A DNA stretch of 64,000 nt from Bacteroidota bacterium (lineage in GTDB: Bacteria; Bacteroidota; Bacteroidia; AKYH767-A; OLB10). Location: assembly GCA_016717325.1 (NCBI GenBank), contig JADKFV010000011.1, positions 99,307 to 163,306 on the forward strand, written 5' to 3'. Shown here in pieces: positions 19,354 to 28,237 of the stretch; the first letter of the stretch is position 1, and each line of letters begins with the position of its first letter. Below the pieces are notes generated by a model, which had not been told where the DNA came from, searched no databases, and saw nothing but the letters and a program-made list of their open reading frames with translations. Made by a program: the position numbers and the translations under genes.

Positions 19354-20568
19354 TTAAAAATTTACTTGCGCTTGTAATCTTAATAAGCGCCCTTTTTGAT
19401 GGTTGGTTTGCTTTGCAAAATCTTCATACCTGCGAGATGATACCACATAGGTTGCAACTAACTCAAAGTTGGGCGTAAATTGCCATTCAAATCCCGATTC
19501 TATTTCATTTACTTTATAGCTGCGCGCATCACGCTCATGTTTTTTTCCTCCATCATAATATTGAATACGGGAAAATGGAATTAATACGTGCTTGCCAAAT
19601 TTTTGCAAGTACGATAACATGATGTAACCACCTTGCAGGTCTTGTGTTTCTATTGAATCCGAAACGGTATTAAACTCAGGACCTTTGCCTACTGTATACT
19701 CTGCAGTTATACCAAATGGCTTTGGATAAAGCACAAGATGTGCAGCTATTCGTTGATCATCATAGTTGGCGTTCCAAGTTGTTTTTACTCCGGCACTTTG
19801 TTGGTCTTTGGTAACTACATATCGCCCGGTGTAGGCTTGTACGCCTGGTTCTATTATTTGATTTCCAATTTGAAAAGGATAAGTGATGCTTGTAACGTAA
19901 TGCAAATCTTTGTTGCCATCAGCTTTATTGGCAGTTTGGCCATTATATGCACCAAAACCAAAAACGCCATAATCGCCCGAGCCCTTCAATCCATCAGCTA
20001 CGAGCGAAGAAAAAAGTTTGCGTGTTTTCTGTGGTGCCCAATAAAAAAACAAACCTAAATCGCGCTCGTTAGAAACCGCACTATTCAAAGCATCATCACG
20101 ATCTAACGGCAACCTGTTTTGGCTACTTTGCAAATTCATAAATCCATAAGGAACTTTGCTTTGTCCAATACGAAATCGGAATTCACCCTTTTTGTCAACT
20201 GAAACATCAAAGTATGCATCGCGCAACTGCGCAAAATGTAAGTTGCCTGTGCCTGCATTGCTTGCTAAATCGGGTTGCACATAAAATGATACATGATCAT
20301 TTAGTTTACCAAAAAAAATAATCCGCATACGCCTAATAAACACTCCACCACCATCGCCCCAAGACCTATCGCATGATTCGCATCCAAGCAATGAGTTGGT
20401 TTCCATCAATCTATTGTATCTAATTTGAGAATACCCACGTATACTTACTGATTCATACCAATTCTTTTTAGCTACCACTTGCTTTGTAGTATCTGTATTT
20501 GATTGTGCCTGGGCGTCAATAATAAATGCAAATGTTGCAATTAAAATAATACAAAGAATTTTACGCAT
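19354..20568 (-). CDS. OprO/OprP-type phosphate-selective porin
   Basis: A 404-aa outer-membrane beta-barrel with a signal peptide (cleavage near AQAQS). The porin O/P signature is visible in IRRMRIIFFGKLNDHVSFYVQPDL, AQLRDAYFDVSV, FRIGQSKVPYGF and ERDLGLFFYW. It ends with a C-terminal aromatic residue (QAQVNF), as barrel proteins do. First gene of the pst operon, so phosphate is the expected cargo: porin for outer-membrane entry, PstS-C-A-B for import and PhoU for signalling. A Pho-box-like array sits upstream. Confidence 0.9.
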   Translation of the reverse strand: MRKILCIILIATFAFIIDAQAQSNTDTTKQVVAKKNWYESVSIRGYSQIRYNRLMETNSLLGCESCDRSWGDGGGVFIRRMRIIFFGKLNDHVSFYVQPDLASNAGTGNLHFAQLRDAYFDVSVDKKGEFRFRIGQSKVPYGFMNLQSSQNRLPLDRDDALNSAVSNERDLGLFFYWAPQKTRKLFSSLVADGLKGSGDYGVFGFGAYNGQTANKADGNKDLHYVTSITYPFQIGNQIIEPGVQAYTGRYVVTKDQQSAGVKTTWNANYDDQRIAAHLVLYPKPFGITAEYTVGKGPEFNTVSDSIETQDLQGGYIMLSYLQKFGKHVLIPFSRIQYYDGGKKHERDARSYKVNEIESGFEWQFTPNFELVATYVVSSRRYEDFAKQTNHQKGRLLRLQAQVNF

Positions 20569-20598
20569 AATGATGTTTTTTCAATATTTTTTGTTGCG

Positions 20599-20606
20599 CA
20601 AAAGTG
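20599..20606 (-). promoter_or_regulatory. -7 box of the pst operon promoter
   Basis: On the minus strand CACTTTTG matches TAnnTTTG at 7 of 8 positions, 31 bp before the porin ATG. The last half-site of the upstream array ends 8 bp before it, similar to the spacing of PhoB sites and -10 boxes. Confidence 0.5.
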
Positions 20607-20614
20607 TACATATG

Positions 20615-20665
20615 ATGCTAATGTTATGTTCGCCTTATGTTATCCAATTGTTATGTAATTGTTAA
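20615..20665 (-). promoter_or_regulatory. Pho-box-like array, five half-sites at 11-bp period
   Basis: Reading the minus strand toward the porin, 7-base half-sites TTAACAA, ATAACAA, ATAACAT, CGAACAT and TTAGCAT start at 20665, 20654, 20643, 20632 and 20621, exactly 11 bp apart with 4-bp spacers. PhoB-type activators bind 7-bp direct repeats with 4-bp spacers, so the geometry matches while the core word (TAACA) differs from the E. coli CTGTCAT. Position just ahead of the porin-pst operon fits phosphate-starvation control. The factor itself is not in the window. Confidence 0.65.
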
Positions 20666-20891
20666 GCTCCTCCATAATATGTAGCTTGCCCTAACAAAGC
20701 AGCCACCTGAAACTGAGTTTGAACATAAACGGTAACTTTTGCTCTGTTAATCAAATCAATAGCTTGTTGTTGCATTGCTAAGCGTCTTGTTAAAGTATCG
20801 AGGGTGCCTCGGTTTCTTCTTGCGCATGCACAAATGAACTCATTAAAAATGGGAGAACTATATTAATGAATAGTGGATTTGGTTGTATCAT
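20662..20891 (-). CDS. Small secreted protein, frameshifted, unrecognised
   Basis: ATG 20891 begins MIQPNPLFINIVLPFLMSSF followed by VHAQEE, a good signal peptide. That frame ends at a TAA at 20790-20792. A second frame continues as TLTRRLAMQQQAIDLINRAK, then a ~25-residue stretch ending YYGGA and TAA at 20662-20664. One indel around 20790-20815 would join them into a ~76-residue secreted peptide. No family recognised. Its 3' end lies inside the proposed Pho box, so it may be a leader gene of the pst operon or simply the upstream neighbour. Confidence 0.4.
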
Positions 20892-21010
20892 ATTAATTTA
20901 TTTTCCGTACAACAAATGAACTATTATCTAAATAATAATATGCTACAGCAATATTACCCAATATTAAAGATGAGATTTATTAACAATGGTTAATAAACAC
21001 ATGAACTTGA

Positions 21011-21046
21011 AAAAGGCTTACCAGAAAACAATTTGCAAGCCTTTTC
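21011..21046 (-). terminator. Possible terminator downstream of the aquaporin gene
   Basis: An inverted repeat of 9 bp (AAAAGGCTT with AAGCCTTTT) is separated by ~18 bases and has T-rich tails on both strands. It lies ~140 bp beyond the aquaporin stop. Confidence 0.35.
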
Positions 21047-21184
21047 AAAATATTATTTCCTAAAAGAAAAAATTGATTTTTTGTACTAAACCTGGTTGCT
21101 TTTGTGCCCGCTTTTGAAATTGAATTACAAGTCAAATTAATGGAAACGCGAAAATTATTTTTGGGAAAATAGTGTGGAACAGGC

Positions 21185-21928
21185 TTATGAAAAAAACTCA
21201 ATACTTAAAAAAAAAATTGCACAATGAAAAACGACTGACAGGCCTTTCTCCATCAAAAACAAAAAAAGCCTCTTACTGATTGGGATTGTTTTTTTATTCA
21301 TAAACAACCAGGAATAGGTAGCAACTATAGCGCCCAAAAACGGAGCGAGCAGGTATACCCAAAGCGATTGAATATGTCCCGAAACAATTGCAGGCGCTAA
21401 ACTTCGCACGGGGTTCATTGATGCTCCACAAACAGGTCCTGCAAACATGGCCTCTAACCCTACAGTAGCGCCAATGGCAATTCCCGCCATTAAGCCAACT
21501 TCTTTTGAACCATGAGCCACATGTAAGATCACCAGCATTAAAATGAACATTAGAATTAATTCTAAAATAAAACTTTGCATTTGTGATCCGGCAGGAAGCG
21601 TTGCGCCAAGATTTATGTTTTCGGGAAATAAAAATTTAAGTGTGAAACTTGCTAAAAAAGCACCAAAGGTTTGAGCTACAATATAAGGCAATGTTTGCTG
21701 TGGTTCGAATTTTTTTGCCAGTGTAAAACCTATTGTTACAGCGGGGTTAAAATGCGCCCCCGACTTGTTTCCAAACGTATAAATCATGGCCATTACTATT
21801 AAGCCAACAGTAGCTGCAATTCCTGCATGGCCAATTACACCATTAGTTTCCTCATTGATTATTATTGCGCCTGTCCCGCAAAAAACAATTGCAAAAGTTC
21901 CGATTAATTCGGCTAAATATTTTTTCAT
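21185..21928 (-). CDS. MIP family channel (aquaporin), NPV variant
   Basis: A 247-aa membrane channel of the major intrinsic protein family with six helices and two half-helices. The first selectivity motif is canonical (SGAHFNPAVTIGF); the second is NPV instead of NPA (GASMNPVRSLAPAI), as in some nodulin-26-like channels. The sequence ends in an unusually hydrophobic tail. Transport of water or small uncharged solutes is expected; the NPV motif hints at a wider solute range but does not fix it. No glycerol, arsenic or other metabolic genes sit beside it to indicate a substrate. Confidence 0.88.
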   Translation of the reverse strand: MKKYLAELIGTFAIVFCGTGAIIINEETNGVIGHAGIAATVGLIVMAMIYTFGNKSGAHFNPAVTIGFTLAKKFEPQQTLPYIVAQTFGAFLASFTLKFLFPENINLGATLPAGSQMQSFILELILMFILMLVILHVAHGSKEVGLMAGIAIGATVGLEAMFAGPVCGASMNPVRSLAPAIVSGHIQSLWVYLLAPFLGAIVATYSWLFMNKKTIPISKRLFLFLMEKGLSVVFHCAIFFLSIEFFS

Positions 21929-21974
21929 TATTGGTTTTAGCTACTGATATTTTGTTGCGAAGCTATGGAGAAAG

Positions 21975-22680
21975 CTAACATTTTACTGTTTTCTTTTTCT
22001 TTCCAATAGAACCACGCTTTATAATCTTATCGATGTAATCGGGCGAGTAGGGGGTTTTGCAAGCTGTGCCGTTCACATCAACAGTAACGGCACCAATTTT
22101 TTCCTGATTCTATTGCAACCTCGGTAAACTCAGGCACATATCCGCCCACCGAAATTACAAATCCATTCATTGCTTGCTTCACTCTGTTTTGAGCCTTGTG
22201 TATTTCCTTTTCCACTTTTTTTAAAAGCAAGACAATTTCTTTCTTATTCAATTTATCATCGGGTGTCAATGCCAGCAAGTTGGAATAAGTTGCCCATCCG
22301 GCTGAAGCAATATTTTCTTTATCTGATTTTATCCACTCCATCGCAAGTTCATGCCCGTAACTACTCTCAGCAGCCACCCAAGGTACAGTAAATTCACTAA
22401 TCATATACCAATAGGCATTCTTTACCCAATGATTCAAATTATCTTTAGTCATTTTTTTATGATCGGCAATCAACCCGGCAAGGTACATAGCATCCGAAAT
22501 GCCGGTGTCGTACAATTCAAGTGCTAGTTGATAATCCATTTTAATTTTCTTCTGAATCTTTTTCAAGTCTTCCACTTTCACTCCATAAAATGGTTCCCTC
22601 GCTCCATGCTTCATCAATACTTTTTTGATAGATTCACTTCCGAGGGATTTTAGTTCTGCAAGAATTTCTTTTGTATTCAT
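21975..22680 (-). CDS. DNA alkylation repair protein (AlkD-like), frameshift near the 3' end
   Basis: A HEAT-like repeat DNA glycosylase that removes alkylated bases. Family features are AREPFYGVKVEDLKKIQKKI, ALELYDTGISDAMYLAGL and WVKNAYWYMISEFTVPWVAA. As written the frame stops at 22078, but taking one base from the T6 run 22097-22102 restores the normal C terminus (GKIGAVTVDVNGTACKTPYS and a lysine-rich end) to a stop at 21975-21977. The corrected length is about 235 aa. It starts with MNTKEILAELKSLG. Confidence 0.85.
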
Positions 22681-22904
22681 ACATCAAATATTTAAAAACA
22701 AAATTAGAATATTAACTGACTTGAAAAAATTTTTAATGTTTGCTGCAAGGTGTGGATAACAATTATTAACAACCAAACTTTACAAACACAGATAATACAA
22801 TGTGACATCAATTATAATTAGTGTAATCCTAAACTATTTAAATTCCCTATTCCAATTTCATTTCATGGTTATATTATGCAAATGCAAAACCAATATTAAT
22901 TCAT

Positions 22905-22936
22905 AAAAAAAAGCTAACGCAAACGCGCTAGCTTTT
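22905..22936 (-). terminator. Rho-independent terminator
   Basis: On the minus strand a GC-containing stem (AAAAGCTAGCGC with GCGTTAGCTTTT, one G-T pair) with a 4-base loop runs into a T tract of eight. It sits ~30 bp after the stop of the GEVED protein. Confidence 0.85.
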
Positions 22937-22967
22937 CTCTATAAAAAATCGCACTTAATATTATGAT

Positions 22968-25900
22968 TTACTGTATTGCCAATCTAACTGTTTTTTTACC
23001 ATTAGAAGAACCAACTTCTAAAAAATAAATTCCTTTTTCAATATTTCCAAAATCACACTGAATTTCGTTTAGTTCAGATTTAATAGCCTGGCTGTAAACA
23101 ATTTTACCAATTGCATCGTATAAGCTTACCTGATAGCTACAATCGTCACAATCAACAGTTATTGATATTTTACCATCGGTAGGATTTGGAAATACATTTA
23201 TATCAAATTCACTAATTTCCGATGCAAGTCGTGCTCCCGAAAGTGTAGTAAATGTTGAAGTGGCGCTCCAAAATGAATAGTCGAAAGGTGCTGCTGTTCC
23301 ACAACGTGAACGAATCTGCCATACATACGTACTTGAGGCCAATAAACCTGTTATCACTCGCTTCGTTTTTGTTCCCAGTCCAACTTTATTTGTCCAAACT
23401 GTTGTTCCCGTTTTTCTATATCGTAACTGATAATTATCGGGCAATGGACTAAGTGGTGACCATTGTAATTCAGCACTCGAAGATGTAATATTATTTACTG
23501 ATAGCCCCACAGGCGCACTACCACAAGTTGGGCCATTCGTAGTAAAAGTTTCCATTGCCGACCAAGCACTGAATTGGCCCGGGCTACACATTGTCCTTAC
23601 ATGCCACTCGTACTGAGTACTTGGTAATAAGCTTGTCATTTGCCATACGGTATTTGAAGTAATCCAAGGTGCATCAAAAGTAAGCGAGCCTACTTTACGT
23701 TTCTCAAAGTAATAACTGTATCCCGGCCCAACAGAAATCCATGTTGCCAAAGCAGTATTGCCCTGAATATTTATTGTGCCTTGAGTGGTAGGTGATGAAG
23801 CGACACTTACAGTTACAGTATTGCTGGATGTACATCCTGTAGCTGACACTGTTTCGGTAAGTGTATACGTAGTTGCAGTTGTTGGGCTTGCTGTAGGATT
23901 GGATATTGTTGCGGAATTTAGACCAACCGTTGGTGACCAACTGTAAGTATTTCCAATTACGGCAGAAGCACCCAATTGAACACCATTGACATTACAAATC
24001 GACTGATTTGCACCAGTTATTGCGGCCGGCAATGCACTTACATTTACAGTAACACTGTTAGTTGCAGTGCAACCTGTAGCAGTTATCGTTTCGGTAAGTG
24101 TATACGTTGTAGTACTTAATGGGCTGGCAGTAGGCGAAGCATCGGTAGCAGAACTCAATCCTGCCGAAGGCGACCAGCTGTATGTATTTCCCAAAACGGC
24201 AGCAGAACCAATTATAGCACCCGAGCCGAGACAAACGGTTTGTGTTGTGCCGGCATTGGCAGATGGCACTGCATTTACATTTACTGTAACACTGTTAGTT
24301 GCAGTGCAACCTGTAGCACTTATCGTTTCGGTAAGTGTATACGTTGTGGTGGTTAATGGGCTGGCAGTAGGCGAAGCTTCCGTTGCAGAACTCAATCCTG
24401 CCGAAGGTGACCAACTGTATGTATTTTCCAAAACGGCAGCAGAACCAATAACAGCGCCCGAGCCTGAACAAACAGTTTGTGTTGTTCCTGCATTTGCAGC
24501 AGGCAATGCATTTACATTTACTGTAACACTGTTGGTTGCAGTGCAACCTGAAGCAGTTATCGTTTCGGTAAGTGTATACGTTGTGGTGGTTAATGGGCTG
24601 GCAGTAGGCGAAGCATCTGTAGCAGAACTCAATCCTGCCGAAGGTGACCAACTGTATGTATTCCCGGATATTGCAGCAGAACCAATAACAGCACCCGAGC
24701 CTGAACAAACAGTTTGTGTTGTTCCTGCATTTGCAGCAGGCAATGCATTTACATTTACTGTAACACTGTTGGTTGCAGTGCAACCTGTAGCAGTTATCGT
24801 TTCGGTAAGTGTATACGTTGTAGTACTTAATGGGCTGGCAGTAGGCGAAGCATCCGTAGCAGAACTCAATCCTGCCGAAGGTGACCAGCTATATGTATTT
24901 CCCAAAACGGCAGCAGAACCAATAACAGCACCCGAGCCTGGGCAAACAGTTTGTGTTGTTCCTGCATTTGCAGCAGGCAATGCATTTACATTTACTGTAA
25001 CACTGTTAGTTGCAGTGCAACCTGTAGCAGTTATCGTTTCGGTAAGTGTATACGTTGTAGTACTTAATGGGCTGGCTGTTGGCGAAGCATCTGTAGCAGA
25101 ACTCAATCCGGCCGAAGGTGACCAACTGTATGTATTCCCGGATATGGCAGCAGAACCAATAACAGCACCCGAGCCTGGGCAAACATTTTGTGTTGTTCCT
25201 GCATTTGCAGCAGGCGATGCATTTACATTAACTGTAACACTGTTGGTTGCAGTGCAACCTGAAGCACTTATCGTTTCGGTAAGTGTATACGTTGTAGTAC
25301 TTAATGGGCTGGCAGTAGGCGAAGCTTCCGTGGCAGAACTCAATCCTGCCGAAGGTGACCAGCTATATGTATTTCCCAAAACGGCAGCAGAACCAATAAC
25401 AGCACCCGAGCCTGGGCAAACAGTTTGTGTTGTTCCTGCATTGGCTAAAGGCAAAGGGTTTGAGTTCACAGATTTTGATACCGTGCCTGTGCATCCAGTT
25501 ACGTCTGTAACTGTTACAGTATACGTTCCAGCAGACGATACATTAATTCCTTGTGTGGTTTGGCCTGCACTCCATAAGTATGAAGAATAAGGGCTGGCAT
25601 TTAATAGTGCTGAACTACCTGCACAAATATTTACCGTTCCATTGGGTGTTATTGAGGGTAGTGGATTAAGATTAACTGTAACATAGAAAGTGCAGCTGGC
25701 CTTACCGGCAGGCGACGTAACAGTATATGTAACAGGGGTAGTACCCATTGGAAAATTGGAACCGCTTGGAAGACCAGTTGTTAAAGTAATTACACCGCCA
25801 TTGCAATTCGATGTACAAATAGGCAAAGAATAAGTTACATTTTGAAAGCATTGACCAGGTTGCTGCGAAACCACAATATCTGCCCCGCAACTTATAGTAG

Positions 25901-27301
25901 GCGGATTGGGAGAAATAATCATTATTGTGTAATCTTCAACTTCGCCATTAACTCCATTTAAAAAACAAGGCAGCGCATTACCACCATTAACTGTAAAAAT
26001 AGAAACCACACGCATACGGGTATTACCAATTGTTGCAAGTAAAGGTACGTTCACTGTGCCACTAAAAAGACTTCCCGATTTGCTCAGGTCCAATTGTTCG
26101 CCCGGATCTTGAAAATATCCATTTTGATTAAAATCGATATACACAGAAGCAATTGTAGGTGAGCCTCCTGTATTAACCGCAATAGGATAAGTACCACCGG
26201 GAAACACAGGTATAATAACACTTGTGAAGTCAGAAAACAAACTTGGTCCCGAAGGGTTAGAAATACCATTCAATGAAACACTTGAAATATAGTCGGGGCT
26301 TGCTACCGAGGCATTGGCACAATAAGCAGCGTTTAAAATAACAGCGTAATCTTCTACCTCACCGGTGAAGCCTGTTGAACAAGGAGTAGGAATACCATTC
26401 GATGCTCTCGATGTTGTTACACGAAGTTTACTTGCCTGTTGGGCAAATGGTACAGTGTAATAAAATGTTTTAGTAAATGACTGAGTAGTAAATGCAGGAA
26501 TATTAACAGCAATGGGAGTAACAACAAATTGTTCGTTAGCATTGCTTGCAAATACGTTATCACCATTTGCCTCGAGCCAGGCGTATATATAAACCGTTTC
26601 ATTTGTAGCAGTAGGATTAGACACATCAACACTCAAAATATAATTGGTTTGAGGAAACAAAGGAATTTGATTTGGAAAATTTGAGTAAGTGCTGGGTCCC
26701 GAAAAATTAGTAGTGCCATTGAGATCAACTCTTGAAATATATATACTTGAGCTACTTGCCGATGAAGAAGAACAAATGGGAGGCAATGGAACTATAGTGA
26801 GATTATAATCTTCGACTTCGCCACAAAAATTATTTGAACATGGATTAGGCGCACCGAAAACCGGGCCAACATAGCGCAATTGAACACGCAATCTTGTAGT
26901 ACCTGTAGTGGCTGTAGCCGGAACGGTAAAAGTTGTTGAATTGGTAAAATTGCCTAAAGCATAACTGATCGTAGTAAACGGAATTATTTCACTATTCACA
27001 CCATTAAAATCTCCGCTGCCGTCATAATCGATCCAGGCATTTAAATGGTAATTGCCTGCAAAACCAATGGTACCCGTTATGGTAATGTTACATTGCTGCA
27101 ACGGACTAACCGAAAAGACAGGTGAATTGGCAAAAGTATAGCTGCCAGCCCCACCAACACCACTGCTCGAGATAGCATTTATGGCAATAGAAGAAATAGA
27201 TGCATTGCCCCAACTGGGTTGCGAACCACAATAAGCTTGTACAACATTACTGTATGCTAAGCACATAGCAAGAGCACAAAAATACGAAGAGATTTTTTCA
27301 T
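22968..27301 (-). CDS. Giant GEVED/Ig-repeat T9SS protein, frameshift in the signal peptide
   Basis: About 1445 aa. From N to C: signal peptide; three GEVED domains, each closing with GEVEDY; a HYR-like domain (PPTISCGADIVVS); one Ig/PKD-like repeat; six near-identical 79-residue Ig-like repeats (YSWSPSAGLSSAT, TTTYTLTETI, GCTATNSVTVNV) plus one diverged copy; two fibronectin III domains; and a T9SS sorting domain (INVFPNPTDGKISITV, GIYFLEVGS, VRLAIQ). The coding frame upstream of 27266 reads KISSYFCALAMCLAYSNVVQ, a signal peptide that joins ATG 27301 if one A is added to the six-base homopolymer at 27293-27298. Likely a cell-surface adhesin or structural protein; no catalytic domain was seen. 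Confidence 0.88.
23790..25450 (-). repeat. 237-bp in-gene tandem repeat (six close copies, one diverged)
   Basis: The anchor GCAGTGCAACC recurs at 24064, 24301, 24538, 24775, 25012 and 25249, exactly 237 bp apart (79 codons). A diverged seventh copy lies toward 23800. The repeats encode the Ig-like modules of the GEVED protein and make the array prone to copy-number change. A 507-codon open frame on the other strand is only a by-product of the repeat. Confidence 0.92.
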
Positions 27302-27361
27302 AATTAATATATTTAAAAAGTTAGTTTTTTTGGAAATGAAAATTTGCCTTTAAGGGCGACC

Positions 27362-27369
27362 CAAAAATA
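27362..27369 (-). promoter_or_regulatory. -7 promoter box for the GEVED gene
   Basis: On the minus strand TATTTTTG is a full TAnnTTTG match, 60 bp ahead of the corrected ATG at 27301. Confidence 0.4.
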
Positions 27370-27756
27370 AAGATTAAATTACCGGAAGTTGGTCTAATGC
27401 GAGAAATATTATTGGTTTAGTAATCAGCACTTTAAGTAGCATTGTGTTTTTATTTTGGCTTATGGTCACACGAAAGCTCTCAAACCAATATAACTAATAT
27501 CACAAAATAATTTGAAGTTGTTTTTATTTGTTACAACAACGAATTTGATGCCTCAACAATTTTTAATTGCAAGTTGAAGCATTAAGAGAGATTTTAAAAA
27601 CAGTTAGAGAATATTTGCTGCAAGCCCAGGTTGACAAGTATTGTGGGCTAAAAAAGTATCCTTTGCATGCATTTAATATTGTTTTAAAAGTAAGACTATT
27701 TTTTCAAACGACAATTTTCGCAAAGCCAATTATGAGTCCACTTCGAAAAATTATTT

Positions 27757-27853
27757 TTGCCACAAAAACACGAAGGCACAAAATTTCACTAAATCGTAAA
27801 CAAATCATTTATAATGTTTTGTGGGATTTAGTGTTTTGGTGAATTAGTGGCAT
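27757..27853. repeat. Imperfect inverted repeat, dispersed type
   Basis: The left arm GCCACAAAAACACGAAGGC... CACTAAATC is mirrored by the right arm GATTTAGTGTTTTGG ... TTAGTGGC. Flanks are T-rich. Elements with a similar CACAAAGGCACAAA wording are common between genes in Bacteroidota. One copy only was seen here. Confidence 0.5.
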
Positions 27854-28237
27854 TTTTCTTTTTTAGACTTTTCTGAGGAGACACCATTATTAAATTTAGA
27901 ACAATTGAATGGCCACAGCTAAGCAAAATATGTTGTCTGTTTTTTATTCCGATTAACAAGTGCAAATGCAAAACAGCAAAGGCTTTTTCACACTTAGTAT
28001 TAAGTTAGAATAAATAATAAGCGCCTTGTTAAATTACATTTATTGAAACGAAAAACACCACAGTAAAAAGTCAATTTTAAATTGAAAAAAAAATCAAAAC
28101 ATCATTTACATCAGTGATTATTTTCAAAGTTTTTAAATTGTTTTAGGACATGATTGTCTAAATTCCTTTACTTAGCATCGTTAATCTTTTTTAGCCAGAA
28201 AAATTTTAGTTTAAACCTTTAAATACATTTTTATATA

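Larger units (their letters stand above)
27302..28237. other. Long intergenic region
   Basis: About 935 bp between the divergent GEVED and DPP IV genes. It holds the -7 box of the GEVED gene (27362-27369) and a dispersed-type imperfect inverted repeat (27757-27853). A 91-codon frame at 27567-27842 runs through that repeat and is not supported as a gene. Confidence 0.5.

Noticed and set aside
24067..25590. 507-codon open frame on the plus strand
   Set aside because: It is antisense to the six 237-bp repeats of the GEVED gene. Because the repeat length is a multiple of three, one stop-free antisense frame is simply copied in each unit. The sense strand has clear Ig, FN3 and T9SS domains.
27567..27842. 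91-codon plus-strand frame before DPP IV
   Set aside because: Runs through the dispersed inverted repeat, and its composition is not protein-like in the second half. No signal or family features.
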